NCBI GenBank assembly: GCA_004356685.1
Contig: SMWS01000006.1
Location: 1-14,362, forward strand
Direction of reading: 5' to 3'
DNA from: Deltaproteobacteria bacterium
GTDB lineage: Bacteria; Desulfobacterota_D; UBA1144; Nemesobacterales; N074bin48
DNA length: 14,362 bases
The notes below the pieces were generated by a model. That model was given only the letters and a program-made list of their open reading frames with translations, searched no databases and was not told the DNA's origin. Below, in pieces: positions 5,225 to 13,302 of the stretch (its first letter is position 1; each line of letters begins with the position of its first letter). Made by a program: the position numbers and the translations under genes.

Positions 5225-6649
5225 CTAATCTGAAACAAGCTTTTTTGCCTTTTCTTTTACATCTTCAAGATTTCCTACCATATAGAAAGCCTGCTCGGGA
5301 AGTTCGTCCACATTACCATCGATAAGCTCCTTAAATCCCTGAATGCTTTCTTTAATCGGCACATATTTACCTGCTGTACCTGTAAACTGCTCTGCAACAT
5401 TAAAAGGCTGCGACAGGAATCTCTGTACCTTTCTTGCTCTTGCAACGATCATCTTATCTTCTTCAGAAAGCTCGTCCATACCCAATATAGCGATGATTTC
5501 CTGAAGCTGCTTGTATCTTTGTAATATTCTCTGTACTTCACGAGCTACATGATAGTGTTCTTCACCAAGCAGGTTTGGATCCAATATTCTTGAAGTAGAG
5601 TCGAGTGGATCAACAGCAGGATAAATTCCAAGCTCTGTAAGCTGTCGTGAAAGAACGATTGTACCGTCCAGGTGAGCAAATGTGGTAGCCGGAGCAGGGT
5701 CTGTTAGGTCGTCTGCAGGTACGTATATTGCCTGCACCGAAGTAATCGAACCTTTTACAGTAGATGTAATCCTTTCCTGAAGTTCACCAAGATCGGTAGC
5801 AAGAGTAGGCTGATAACCAACAGCAGATGGTATTCGTCCAAGAAGTGCCGATACCTCTGATCCAGCCTGAGTAAACCTAAATATGTTATCAATAAATAAA
5901 AGTACGTCCTGCCCTTCGGTATCACGGAAATATTCAGAAAGTGTAAGCCCCGTAAGAGCAACCCTTGCTCTTGCACCCGGCGGCTCGTTCATCTGTCCAA
6001 ACACAAGACCGGTGTTTTTTATAACTCCAGATTCTTTCATCTCCATCCACAGGTCGTTACCTTCACGTGTTCTTTCTCCAACACCCGCAAACACAGACAC
6101 TCCACCGTGCTCTTTACCAACATTATTAATAAGCTCCATTAATAGAACTGTTTTACCAACACCGGCGCCACCAAAAAGACCGATCTTTCCACCTTTTAAA
6201 AATGGTGCTAAAAGGTCAATAACCTTAATACCGGTTTCAAACATCTCTGACTTGATACTTTGTTCAGCAAAACTAGGCGCTGGTCTGTGAATCGGCCATC
6301 TTTCTGCCGTTTCAATAGGCCCTGCTTCATCAATTGGCTCACCTATAACATTCATCATTCTGCCAAGAGTTTCTTTACCTACCGGCACTGTTATTTGATC
6401 ACCTGTGTTCAGCGCGTCCTGGCCTCTTTGGAGACCTTCAGTGGAATCCATTGATATACACCTTACTCTCCTACTACCAAGCTGCTGAGCAACTTCTAAC
6501 ACCAAGTTCCAGTCCTTATCATCGATTAATTTATTGGTTACTTTTAACGCAGTATAAATTGCAGGAAGACCGCTGTCTTTAAACTCTACATCTACTACAG
6601 GTCCCATCACCTGTATTATTTTTCCTAAATTATTTGCTGATGCTTCCAT
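5225..6649 (-). CDS. atpD: ATP synthase F1, beta subunit (catalytic)
   Basis: 474 residues, normal length. Walker A GGAGVGKT (160-167), catalytic Glu192 in GERTREG, Walker B LLFIDNIFR (250-258), and the DELSEED loop (392-398) that pushes on the gamma shaft are all intact. The beta subunits carry the three catalytic sites for ATP synthesis or hydrolysis. The start ATG directly abuts the atpG stop (TAA then ATG), with an AGGAGGAGG stretch inside the end of atpG as the ribosome binding site, so translation is likely coupled. Followed by atpC after 12 bases. Confidence 0.98.
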   Translation of the reverse strand: MEASANNLGKIIQVMGPVVDVEFKDSGLPAIYTALKVTNKLIDDKDWNLVLEVAQQLGSRRVRCISMDSTEGLQRGQDALNTGDQITVPVGKETLGRMMNVIGEPIDEAGPIETAERWPIHRPAPSFAEQSIKSEMFETGIKVIDLLAPFLKGGKIGLFGGAGVGKTVLLMELINNVGKEHGGVSVFAGVGERTREGNDLWMEMKESGVIKNTGLVFGQMNEPPGARARVALTGLTLSEYFRDTEGQDVLLFIDNIFRFTQAGSEVSALLGRIPSAVGYQPTLATDLGELQERITSTVKGSITSVQAIYVPADDLTDPAPATTFAHLDGTIVLSRQLTELGIYPAVDPLDSTSRILDPNLLGEEHYHVAREVQRILQRYKQLQEIIAILGMDELSEEDKMIVARARKVQRFLSQPFNVAEQFTGTAGKYVPIKESIQGFKELIDGNVDELPEQAFYMVGNLEDVKEKAKKLVSD

Positions 6650-7537
6650 TTAATCCATTCCTCCTCCTTTTCTTAAAGCTTCAGTTCCATTTACAATGTC
6701 CATCAGTTCAGTGGTAATAGATGCCTGCCTGGTTTTATTAAAAAGCAGTGTCAGGTTCCTAACAACTGAATCTGCATTTCTGGTAGCATTATCCATTGCC
6801 GTCATTCGTGATCCGTGCTCGCTTGTAACACTTTCCAGAAGTGCCCTTTGCACACGAACCTCAACATAATTGGAAAGTACATATTTTAGAACTTCATTTT
6901 TATTTGGTTCAAAAATAAATTCACCCTGTTTTTCCTCTTCCCCGCTGCTTTGAGTTCTTGGTATTGGAAGAAGTTTTTCCATCTGCATTTCCTGGGTTAG
7001 TGCAGATTTAAAATAGTTATAAACAAGCATAACCTCGTCAGTCTTCCCACCTACAAAATTGCCTGCTATTTCAGACGCTATATTCTTAGTATAATTTTCA
7101 TAGTTCCTCTCAGTGATACCGTCGTGAGAACCCGCCTGTTCTAAATCACTTTTTTTGAAATGATCTCTCCCTTTTCTGCCTATAGATGTAATGATAACTT
7201 TTTCATACCCTTTAGTTTCTGTCTTTATAAACGTCTCGATTTTCCTTATTAAGCTACTATTAAAACTCCCGCAAAGCCCTCTATCGGATGTCATAAACAC
7301 TATATTCAAACTCTTCTTTTCCTCAGAGTTCCTTAAAAGCGGATGAAGACTCTCATCAGAATTATTTGCAAGACCTTTTGCAATATCTAAATATGAATCA
7401 GAATAGGGTCTGTATGACATTAATATACTCTGTGCTTTTTGCAGCTTAACAGCAGCAATTAGTTTCATGGCACTCATAATCCTTCTTGTGCCTTTTACAC
7501 TGGATATTTTATTGCTTATTTGTTTTAAACTTGCCAT
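6650..7537 (-). CDS. atpG: ATP synthase F1, gamma subunit
   Basis: 295 residues. The two ends, which form the coiled-coil rotor shaft, are conserved: MASLKQISNKISSVKGTRRI with MSAMKLIAAVKLQKAQ at the N-terminus, and the C-terminal helix with ASITTELMDIVNGTEAL. The central Rossmann-like part includes VFMTSDRGLCGSFNS. Gamma rotates inside the alpha-beta hexamer and couples proton or sodium flow through Fo to catalysis. 23 bases after atpA, abutting atpD. No clear Shine-Dalgarno sequence precedes it. The start is the canonical one for the family. Confidence 0.97.
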   Translation of the reverse strand: MASLKQISNKISSVKGTRRIMSAMKLIAAVKLQKAQSILMSYRPYSDSYLDIAKGLANNSDESLHPLLRNSEEKKSLNIVFMTSDRGLCGSFNSSLIRKIETFIKTETKGYEKVIITSIGRKGRDHFKKSDLEQAGSHDGITERNYENYTKNIASEIAGNFVGGKTDEVMLVYNYFKSALTQEMQMEKLLPIPRTQSSGEEEKQGEFIFEPNKNEVLKYVLSNYVEVRVQRALLESVTSEHGSRMTAMDNATRNADSVVRNLTLLFNKTRQASITTELMDIVNGTEALRKGGGMD

Positions 7538-7560
7538 TTTTAGTTATTTGATAATTTTAT

Positions 7561-9078
7561 TTATTTAAATTCACCAAGTTTCTCTTTTAAAGAACCCAGG
7601 GCGCTATTTACTTTTTCTTTTAAGGCATCGTCAATCACCTTTTTCTCTCTAATTTCAGATATAATATCCGGATGGTTTGCTTCAAAGTGAATCAGTAGTT
7701 CTTGTTCATATTTACCCACAACTCCTACTGGATAATCATCTACATAGCCATTGGTAACCGCATATATCATGAGTACCTGTTTTTCAACGGGCATCGGCGC
7801 ATACTGAACCTGTTTTAAAGCCTCAACCAGTCTGCTACCTCTTGCAAGCTGGGCCTGGGTTATTTTATCCAAATCAGATGCAAACTGAGCAAAAGCTTCA
7901 ACCTCTCTATACTGAGCAAGATCAAGCCTCAGGGTTCCGGCTACATTTTTCATAGCCTTTATCTGTGCTGAACCACCCACCCTGGAAACCGATAACCCTA
8001 CATTAATGGCAGGCCTGATACCGGCATAAAACAGATCACTCTCCAGGTAGATCTGGCCATCAGTAATTGAGATAACATTTGTAGGAATATATGCCGAAAC
8101 GTCACCAGCCTGAGTTTCGATTATGGGAAGAGCAGTAAGTGAGCCCCCTCCATCTTCATCCCTAAGTTTTGCAGCTCTTTCCAGAAGTCTTGAATGCAGG
8201 TAGAAAACATCTCCCGGATAAGCCTCACGACCAGGAGGTCTTCTCAGGAGAAGCGATATCTGCCTGTATGCCCATGCATGTTTTGTTAAGTCATCATATA
8301 TTACAAGTGCATGCCTTCCAGAATCTCTGAAAAATTCGCCTATTGCACATCCTGAATAAGGAGAAATAAACTGATATGGAGCAGGATGGCTAGCCGTTGC
8401 AGCTACAATTGTAGTATATTCCATTGCACCGTGCTCTCTCAGTTTATCAACTACCTGGGCTACAGTTGACTGCTTTTGACCTATAGCGACATAAATACAA
8501 AAAACATCCTGCCCTTTTTGGTTAATAATCGTGTCAATGGCTACCGCTGTTTTACCGGTTTGTCTATCTCCCAATATTAATTCCCTCTGCCCTCTACCAA
8601 TAGGTATCATAGAATCAATAGCCTTAATACCAGTTTGCAGTGGCTCATTAACAGACTGCCTGTAGACTACACCTGGCGCTTTTACCTCAATCGGTCTTGT
8701 TTCACTTGATTGTATTTCACCTTTTCCGTCTATTGGCTGCCCTAATGCATTTACAACCCTGCCTATAACATTTTCACCAACAGGCATTTCTGCAATCTTT
8801 CCTGTTCGTTTAACAATATCTCCTTCCTGAATTTCAGTATCTTCACCAAAAATAGCAATACCAACATTGTCTTCTTCTAGGTTAAGAACAAGTCCCATTA
8901 CACCGCTTTGAAATTCAACAAGCTCGCCGGCCATGGCATTATCTAAACCGTGTACACGGGAAATACCGTCGCCAACTGTGATAACGGTCCCTACTTCGGC
9001 TGTTTCTATTCTTTGGTCATAATCTTTAATTCTATTTTTTAATATTTCTCCAATCCCTTCGATTTTTATCTCTTCCAT
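7561..9078 (-). CDS. atpA: ATP synthase F1, alpha subunit
   Basis: 505 residues, usual length. Contains the nucleotide-binding P-loop GDRQTGKT (170-177), the segment YDDLTKHAWAYRQISLLLRR, and SVSRVGGSAQ, which carries the arginine finger that completes the catalytic site on the neighbouring beta subunit. Alpha subunits bind nucleotide without turnover and alternate with beta in the F1 head. ATG at 9078 has AAGGAG nine bases upstream within the 34-base gap after atpH. Followed by atpG after 23 bases. Confidence 0.98.
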   Translation of the reverse strand: MEEIKIEGIGEILKNRIKDYDQRIETAEVGTVITVGDGISRVHGLDNAMAGELVEFQSGVMGLVLNLEEDNVGIAIFGEDTEIQEGDIVKRTGKIAEMPVGENVIGRVVNALGQPIDGKGEIQSSETRPIEVKAPGVVYRQSVNEPLQTGIKAIDSMIPIGRGQRELILGDRQTGKTAVAIDTIINQKGQDVFCIYVAIGQKQSTVAQVVDKLREHGAMEYTTIVAATASHPAPYQFISPYSGCAIGEFFRDSGRHALVIYDDLTKHAWAYRQISLLLRRPPGREAYPGDVFYLHSRLLERAAKLRDEDGGGSLTALPIIETQAGDVSAYIPTNVISITDGQIYLESDLFYAGIRPAINVGLSVSRVGGSAQIKAMKNVAGTLRLDLAQYREVEAFAQFASDLDKITQAQLARGSRLVEALKQVQYAPMPVEKQVLMIYAVTNGYVDDYPVGVVGKYEQELLIHFEANHPDIISEIREKKVIDDALKEKVNSALGSLKEKLGEFK

Positions 9079-9112
9079 ATGATCTGACTCCTTTTTTATC
9101 CTCCAAAAATTA

Positions 9113-9655
9113 CTATGCAGCTGTAAGCATGTTTCTAACTTTATTTAATTTTGTTTTAATACTATTATCAAAAAGCCTGTTTGATACTTTAACAATTACA
9201 CCGCCCAGAATATCAGGGTCTATGATTACTGCAACCTCAATCTTGTTGCCAATCTGCACCTCAATTGCACTTTGAACGCTTGCTATTTCGCCCTGTGAAG
9301 GCACCTGGGCAAAAATGAATTCTGCAAGCTCAATACCAGAAGCTTTTCTGAGCCTTCTAAGAATTGGCTGCTCGGAATCAACAAAACCTTTAAACTTATC
9401 CATTTCAATAACAGCTTTTATAAAATTTTCTGTATAACTATCTAAAGAAATAGATTTTGAAATATCAGACAATACTAAAACCTTCTCTTCTAATTTATAC
9501 ACCGGGCTGCTGAAAATATTTTTAAGCGCCCCACTGCTTTGTAAAAGAGAAAAGAATTTCTCCATATCACTTGTAACTACTGACAATTTAAATGCCTGTA
9601 CCGAGGTTTCTATAAGCGCCGATATTAAATCACGAAGTGTAGCTACTGTTGCCAT
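9113..9655 (-). CDS. atpH: ATP synthase delta subunit (OSCP)
   Basis: 180 residues. Family features: helical N-terminal domain (about 1-105) with FSLLQSSGALKNIFSSPVY, and the C-terminal GEIASVQSAIEVQIGNKIEV and DPDILGGVIVKVSNRLFDNSIKTKLNKV, the standard OSCP signature. Delta sits on top of F1 and joins it to the b/b' peripheral stalk. Its ATG overlaps the end of atpF by 13 bases, so translation is probably coupled and subunit amounts balanced. Confidence 0.95.
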   Translation of the reverse strand: MATVATLRDLISALIETSVQAFKLSVVTSDMEKFFSLLQSSGALKNIFSSPVYKLEEKVLVLSDISKSISLDSYTENFIKAVIEMDKFKGFVDSEQPILRRLRKASGIELAEFIFAQVPSQGEIASVQSAIEVQIGNKIEVAVIIDPDILGGVIVKVSNRLFDNSIKTKLNKVRNMLTAA

Positions 9656-10197
9656 TTTGTTTCATTTACCTCACTGACAAAGTCTTCAACAATTCTTTTA
9701 CTGTCACTTTCGTTCAAATTGCTCTTTATGAGATTTTCTGCAAGCTGCAGCGCTAAATCAACAACTTCATTTTGAATCTCATGTTTTGCTTTAGCGGTTT
9801 CAGATTTAATAGTTTCCTTAGCGTCTTCTCTAATGTTTTTTGCCAATATCTCTGCCTGCTTAATTATTTCCTGTCTTTCAATATCTGCTTCATTCTTAAT
9901 TGATTCTTTAAGGTCTTTTATCTCTTTTTCCAGGTTGTTCATCTTTTCCATATACTTATCGAAAAGACCTTTTGCCTCTGTAATTTCGTTTTTAGAACTC
10001 TCAATTTTCTTAGCTATTTCACCCCTTCTTTCCATAAGGTAATTCTTAAGAGGTGTTTTTATAAAATAAACCAATACAAAAACAAGTATCGCAAGGTTTG
10101 CCGTGTGCTTACCCACATAGACCCAGTTAAAAGGATCGGGGCCTGCACCTGGAGAAGTTGTCAGTATTAATCCGATTAAACTCTCAATCTCAAGCAA
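9643..10197 (-). CDS. atpF: ATP synthase Fo, b subunit
   Basis: 184 residues. A short periplasmic or membrane-associated start, one membrane segment near 31-46 (ANLAILVFVLVYFIKTPL), then a long charged coiled coil (about 50-165) that forms the peripheral stalk. It starts with TTG at 10197: AAGGAG lies eight bases upstream inside the end of atpF', only two bases separate it from that gene's stop, and no ATG is better placed. The TTG may lower its output relative to atpF'. Together with b' it makes a heterodimeric stator, as in cyanobacteria and several other phyla. Confidence 0.92.
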   Translation of the reverse strand: MLEIESLIGLILTTSPGAGPDPFNWVYVGKHTANLAILVFVLVYFIKTPLKNYLMERRGEIAKKIESSKNEITEAKGLFDKYMEKMNNLEKEIKDLKESIKNEADIERQEIIKQAEILAKNIREDAKETIKSETAKAKHEIQNEVVDLALQLAENLIKSNLNESDSKRIVEDFVSEVNETKWQQ

Positions 10198-10199
10198 GT

Positions 10200-10706
10200 C
10201 TATATCTCCTTATTAATAAGCTTAGAAGCCACATCTTTTGCGATAAGTTCAATTTCAGGCTTTATTTTTTCCCGTATAATTTGAGCTTCTTTTTCAATTT
10301 TGGTTTTTGCATCCTCGAGCAGTGAATTAGTTTCACCTCTTGCCCTTTCAATCATCTCAGCTGCGCTGTTTTGAGCCTGCTTTCTTATGAGATTTTTTTG
10401 CTCCTGAGTTTGAATTCTGGCATCATTTATCTTTTCATTATATTCCTTAATAGTTCGCTCAGCCTTAAGCTTAAGTTCCTTTGCTTCAGAACTGGTGCCG
10501 CTTGTTAGTTGTTCCCTTCTTTCATCTAGTTCCAAAAGTGGCTTAAAAAGTGTTTTGTTAAGAACTAAGACGCTTGCAACAAACATAGCCGCTAGAATAC
10601 CTAAATGTATGGGGTCTATGCTCAGAATATCCTCTGCCGCAAACAAATTGTTTGAACTAATTAAAATTATTATGAAAAAACAAATTATAGTTTTTAACTT
10701 ATTCAT
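10200..10706 (-). CDS. atpF': ATP synthase Fo, b' subunit (second b-type stalk subunit)
   Basis: 168 residues. The first 23 or so (MNKLKTIICFFIIILISS, then NNLFAA) look like a cleavable signal peptide. A second hydrophobic segment at about 32-50 leads into FKPLLELDERREQL, the conserved junction of b-type subunits, followed by a long coiled coil. This extra leading segment fits b' proteins of lineages where the peripheral stalk is a b/b' heterodimer. First of the atp genes, 23 bases after the antiporter gene; no convincing promoter fits in that gap and only a weak ribosome binding site is seen. Confidence 0.88.
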   Translation of the reverse strand: MNKLKTIICFFIIILISSNNLFAAEDILSIDPIHLGILAAMFVASVLVLNKTLFKPLLELDERREQLTSGTSSEAKELKLKAERTIKEYNEKINDARIQTQEQKNLIRKQAQNSAAEMIERARGETNSLLEDAKTKIEKEAQIIREKIKPEIELIAKDVASKLINKEI

Positions 10707-10729
10707 ATATTACATGAGATCCATATTGT

Positions 10730-11998
10730 TTATTTATTATCCAACTCCTCATCACTTCCAAAAGCCTTCTTTAAAAGAGGCGGCGCTATAAAAGTTGTTA
10801 ACATCACCATAGCTGTCACAGCTGAAAAGAGCTTTATATCGAAAACAGCATAAGCAAGTCCAATCTGTGCAAAAATTAATCCGACTTCTCCTCGAGGAAT
10901 CATGCCAATTCCAATAGCCTTTTTGTTGAGCCCCTCTTTAAATACTGCAAAACCGCATACAAATTTACCTATTACTGCGACTGCAAACAATACAAAAGCA
11001 ATTATGAGGATTGGGATATTACCTGAATTAAACGGATTGAAAACACTTATATCTACTGCAGCTCCTACCATCACAAAAAAAACCGGCGTAACCAGGTCAG
11101 AAACAGGTCTCAACCTCTCTTCTATTATCTTCGCCTGACCGGTTTTTGCAAGAACTAAACCTGCAGCAAATGCGCCGACAATTCCAGCTAAACCCGCTAT
11201 ATATGCAAGATAGGCGTACAGAAAAGCAAAGGATATAGCGCTCAGTAGAAGTATTCCCCTTACTTTCAACTTCTGTATAAAATTGAAGATTTTTCCTGTA
11301 ACCAGCATGCCTATGATTATTGATGCAATAAGAAATCCAAAAGCTTTCAGCGTGATTGTAAGAACGTTTACTGCTGAAATACCCGTTTCAAGCCCCTGTT
11401 TAGAGGCTTCTATTAAGCCGGTTACCACTGCCAAAATAATGAGTCCCAGGATATCATCAATAACCGCAGCGCCTAAAATTATCTTAGCTTCAGGAGTTTG
11501 AATTTTATTAATATCCGAAAGCACTCTTGCTGTAATACCAACACTTGTAGCAGTTAAAGTTGCCCCAACGGTTATTGCTACAAGCATCCCTGTGGCAGGA
11601 TTAGCAAATGTCAGCAGCCCGTATTTCTGAAAAGCTATAATACTTAAGAAACCAAGCACAAAAGGCGCTACGATGCCCACAATAGCAACTATAGTGGAAG
11701 TAACTCCTACTTCTAATAATTCATTTAAATCGGTTTCTAACCCTATCTCAAAAAGTAGGATCACAACTCCAAGTTCTGCAAGCAAGTGGAATGTTTCATA
11801 GCCCGGTTGACCCGAAACAGATGGGATTAAAGCAAGCACACTCCCGCCCAGCAACACGCCTGCAATAAGCTCTCCTAATACAGGGGGCTGCTTTATTCTT
11901 TCTGTTAGTTCGCCAATTACTTTTGATGCAATAAGAATAATTGCAAATACAAAAAGGAACTTTTCTACAGGAAAACTAACTGCATGCTCAACATTCAT
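10730..11998 (-). CDS. Monovalent cation:proton antiporter, CPA2 family
   Basis: 422 residues, about 12 to 13 membrane segments, ending shortly after the last one, with no TrkA-N nucleotide-binding domain. Key features of the CPA2 (NapA/GerN/KefB-like) fold: ATLTATSVGITARVLSD (146-162, unwound helix), the adjacent Asp181-Asp182 in AAVIDDILGL (the ion-binding pair of electrogenic exchangers such as NapA), and IPRGEVGLIFAQIG (367-380). It exchanges Na+ or K+ for H+ across the cytoplasmic membrane; the double Asp favours two protons per sodium. Directly upstream of, and probably co-transcribed with, the ATP synthase genes. ATG at 11998 has no clear Shine-Dalgarno sequence. Exact ion specificity is inferred. 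Confidence 0.9.
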   Translation of the reverse strand: MNVEHAVSFPVEKFLFVFAIILIASKVIGELTERIKQPPVLGELIAGVLLGGSVLALIPSVSGQPGYETFHLLAELGVVILLFEIGLETDLNELLEVGVTSTIVAIVGIVAPFVLGFLSIIAFQKYGLLTFANPATGMLVAITVGATLTATSVGITARVLSDINKIQTPEAKIILGAAVIDDILGLIILAVVTGLIEASKQGLETGISAVNVLTITLKAFGFLIASIIIGMLVTGKIFNFIQKLKVRGILLLSAISFAFLYAYLAYIAGLAGIVGAFAAGLVLAKTGQAKIIEERLRPVSDLVTPVFFVMVGAAVDISVFNPFNSGNIPILIIAFVLFAVAVIGKFVCGFAVFKEGLNKKAIGIGMIPRGEVGLIFAQIGLAYAVFDIKLFSAVTAMVMLTTFIAPPLLKKAFGSDEELDNK

Positions 11999-12048
11999 AA
12001 ATAATATTATTTAACAAGGAATAATAAAGAAGTTAAAAAAACCAGAGT

Positions 12049-12077
12049 TTTCTAACATGAAACCCAGGTAGTGTCAA
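12049..12077 (-). promoter_or_regulatory. Near-consensus sigma70 promoter for the antiporter-atp operon
   Basis: On the minus strand a perfect TTGACA (12077-12072) is followed after 17 bases by TAGAAA (12054-12049), with TG one base before the -10 box (extended -10). Expected start near 12042, giving a leader of about 43 bases to the antiporter ATG. This is the best promoter match in the window. Confidence 0.75.
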
Positions 12078-12274
12078 TGATGCTTAATTAAAGAAATAGC
12101 AGATAGAACACAAAAATTACTTGTAAATTAGAAATCTTTAGTTCTGGACAGCCGCCTTCATCCAAAATCTGCCGGATTTCATAGCCTCACGCAATAGAAA
12201 CTACTCTGCAAATTAATTGATACATGGGGGGGGGGAAGAAATATTTTTCGCAGTCATTATTATGACATGTAAGC
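12078..12274. other. Intergenic DNA between the RDD gene and the operon promoter
   Basis: No gene is supported here. It holds a locally GC-richer island (about 12141-12190), a short hairpin just after the RDD gene stop (GTCAT 12253-12257 with ATGAC 12262-12266, no U run, so a poor terminator) and the second G10 run (12226-12235). Short open frames in the island are under 25 codons on both strands and lack ribosome binding sites; a decayed gene fragment is possible. Confidence 0.5.
12226..12235 (+). repeat. Homopolymer G10
   Basis: Ten consecutive G in AT-rich intergenic DNA, 40 bases beyond the stop of the RDD gene and about 150 bases upstream of the antiporter promoter. Same length, strand and preceding AT as the run at 3450-3459. 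Confidence 0.9.
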
Positions 12275-13078
12275 CTATTTTTCTATTACCACGGTACCAG
12301 CTATTTTATCGTGCCAAGCCTGAGAGTTTGAGTCAATACAAGACCAGAGAAATCCCAAAAAGACAGGAATACTAGAAATGAAGTAACCCACAAATCGTAT
12401 GAAGGAATCCAGATATCCAATATCTAATCCGTCTTTTTTTACTACTTTAAGCCTCAAAATTAACTTGCCTATTGTACTGCCTCCAAATCCCTGCATAACA
12501 ACAAAATAAGAAGTGCTAAGAAATAGTAGTATAAAGTATACAGGGATAATTACTTCTTTTAGCTCAAGTAAGCTTCTATCAATTTTGTATCCTGAAATTA
12601 AAAGTGCACAACAAAGGCAAGCAAGAGATAATATATTTAAAATACCAAAATCGATAAAGAAGGCCGCTATTCTGGACTCAGCCGATGCCTGTACATAAAT
12701 TTTATTTTCATTGTATTTAAAGTCTGGTTCAAAAATATCACTTTTTGTTGGTATATTCAGTTTAGGTTCGGGTAGCTGAGTATGGTTTTTACCATTTAAA
12801 CTTTCTTTTATGGAACTGCTTACCTGCTCACTATTTTGTACTGCTTTTTGGTTTGAATTAAGGTTATTGCTTTTTATTTGCTGGCTTAGATTCCCATTTG
12901 GCTTTATAATCAAGGTGTTATCTAAACCTTCTATTTTTAAGCTTCTTCTTTTAGACCGATTATTTACAGGATTGCTGTACAAGTGCTTAAACTTAGAATT
13001 TGACGCAAATATGCCTCCGCACTTATTACATTTATCTAAATAATCGAACGTATTGAACCCACAACTGTTACATTTCAT
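12275..13078 (-). CDS. Zinc-ribbon and RDD-domain membrane protein
   Basis: 267 residues from ATG at 13078. Starts with a zinc ribbon: two CxxC pairs in MKCNSCGFNTFDYLDKCNKC. A low-complexity, Asn/Ser/Lys-rich linker of about 110 residues follows, then an RDD domain with three membrane segments (roughly 138-165, 177-199 and 228-250) and the typical ESRIAAFFIDFGIL and GKLILRLKVVKKDG. RDD proteins are poorly understood integral membrane proteins, some linked to ion transport. A GTG at 13096 would add six residues; I prefer the ATG because related proteins begin at the zinc ribbon. Monocistronic in appearance, divergent from the superoxide dismutase gene. Function unknown. Confidence 0.82.
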   Translation of the reverse strand: MKCNSCGFNTFDYLDKCNKCGGIFASNSKFKHLYSNPVNNRSKRRSLKIEGLDNTLIIKPNGNLSQQIKSNNLNSNQKAVQNSEQVSSSIKESLNGKNHTQLPEPKLNIPTKSDIFEPDFKYNENKIYVQASAESRIAAFFIDFGILNILSLACLCCALLISGYKIDRSLLELKEVIIPVYFILLFLSTSYFVVMQGFGGSTIGKLILRLKVVKKDGLDIGYLDSFIRFVGYFISSIPVFLGFLWSCIDSNSQAWHDKIAGTVVIEK

Positions 13079-13114
13079 CTGCGATTTAAACCCCACACTT
13101 CAAGCAACACTTTA

Positions 13115-13142
13115 ATAATACATCATAAGTGCCGCAAATCAA
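13115..13142 (-). promoter_or_regulatory. Probable promoter of the RDD gene
   Basis: TTGATT (13142-13137) and TATTAT (13120-13115) on the minus strand, 16 bases apart. Expected start near 13108, about 30 bases before the ATG at 13078. Confidence 0.4.
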
Positions 13143-13207
13143 TGCCAGTAATGACATGCAGGGTAAATTTCGATAAAAAAGTAATATTTAAAAGTAGTTA
13201 CAAAACA

Positions 13208-13275
13208 TATTGTATTATGAGGTCGTTTGCGTTATATTGGAATTAACGACTAATTTAGTTGTTTCCAATACAATA
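13208..13275 (+). promoter_or_regulatory. Nested inverted repeats in the superoxide dismutase 5' region
   Basis: Three overlapping inverted repeats lie just before the ribosome binding site. AACGACTAATTTAGTTGTT (13245-13263) is palindromic with one mismatch (a G-U pair in RNA). TATTGGA (13235-13241) with TCCAATA (13264-13270) extends it to a 16-pair stem with a 3-base bulge. TATTGTATT (13208-13216) can instead pair with AATACAATA (13267-13275), which shares four bases with the former. A weak promoter (TTGTAT 13209-13214, TATATT 13232-13237 region) overlaps. Could be a repressor operator or a switching leader. Confidence 0.45.
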
Positions 13276-13302
13276 ATTCTTTTAGAGGAGGAACCATATT
13301 TA

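Noticed and set aside
5883..6454. Plus-strand open frames opposite atpD
   Set aside because: They are antisense shadows of a highly conserved gene, with no domain similarity or ribosome binding site.
10495..11501. Plus-strand open frames opposite atpF' and the antiporter gene
   Set aside because: Complement of well-supported genes; compositions reflect the reverse of hydrophobic codons.
12142..12216. 24-codon open stretch in a GC-richer island
   Set aside because: Bounded by stops, no start or ribosome binding site, and I recognise no family; it may be a gene remnant but cannot be supported.
13210..13302. N-terminal extension of superoxide dismutase
   Set aside because: The extension covers the leader hairpins and promoter-like sequence; the conserved protein begins at 13303 after AGGAGG.
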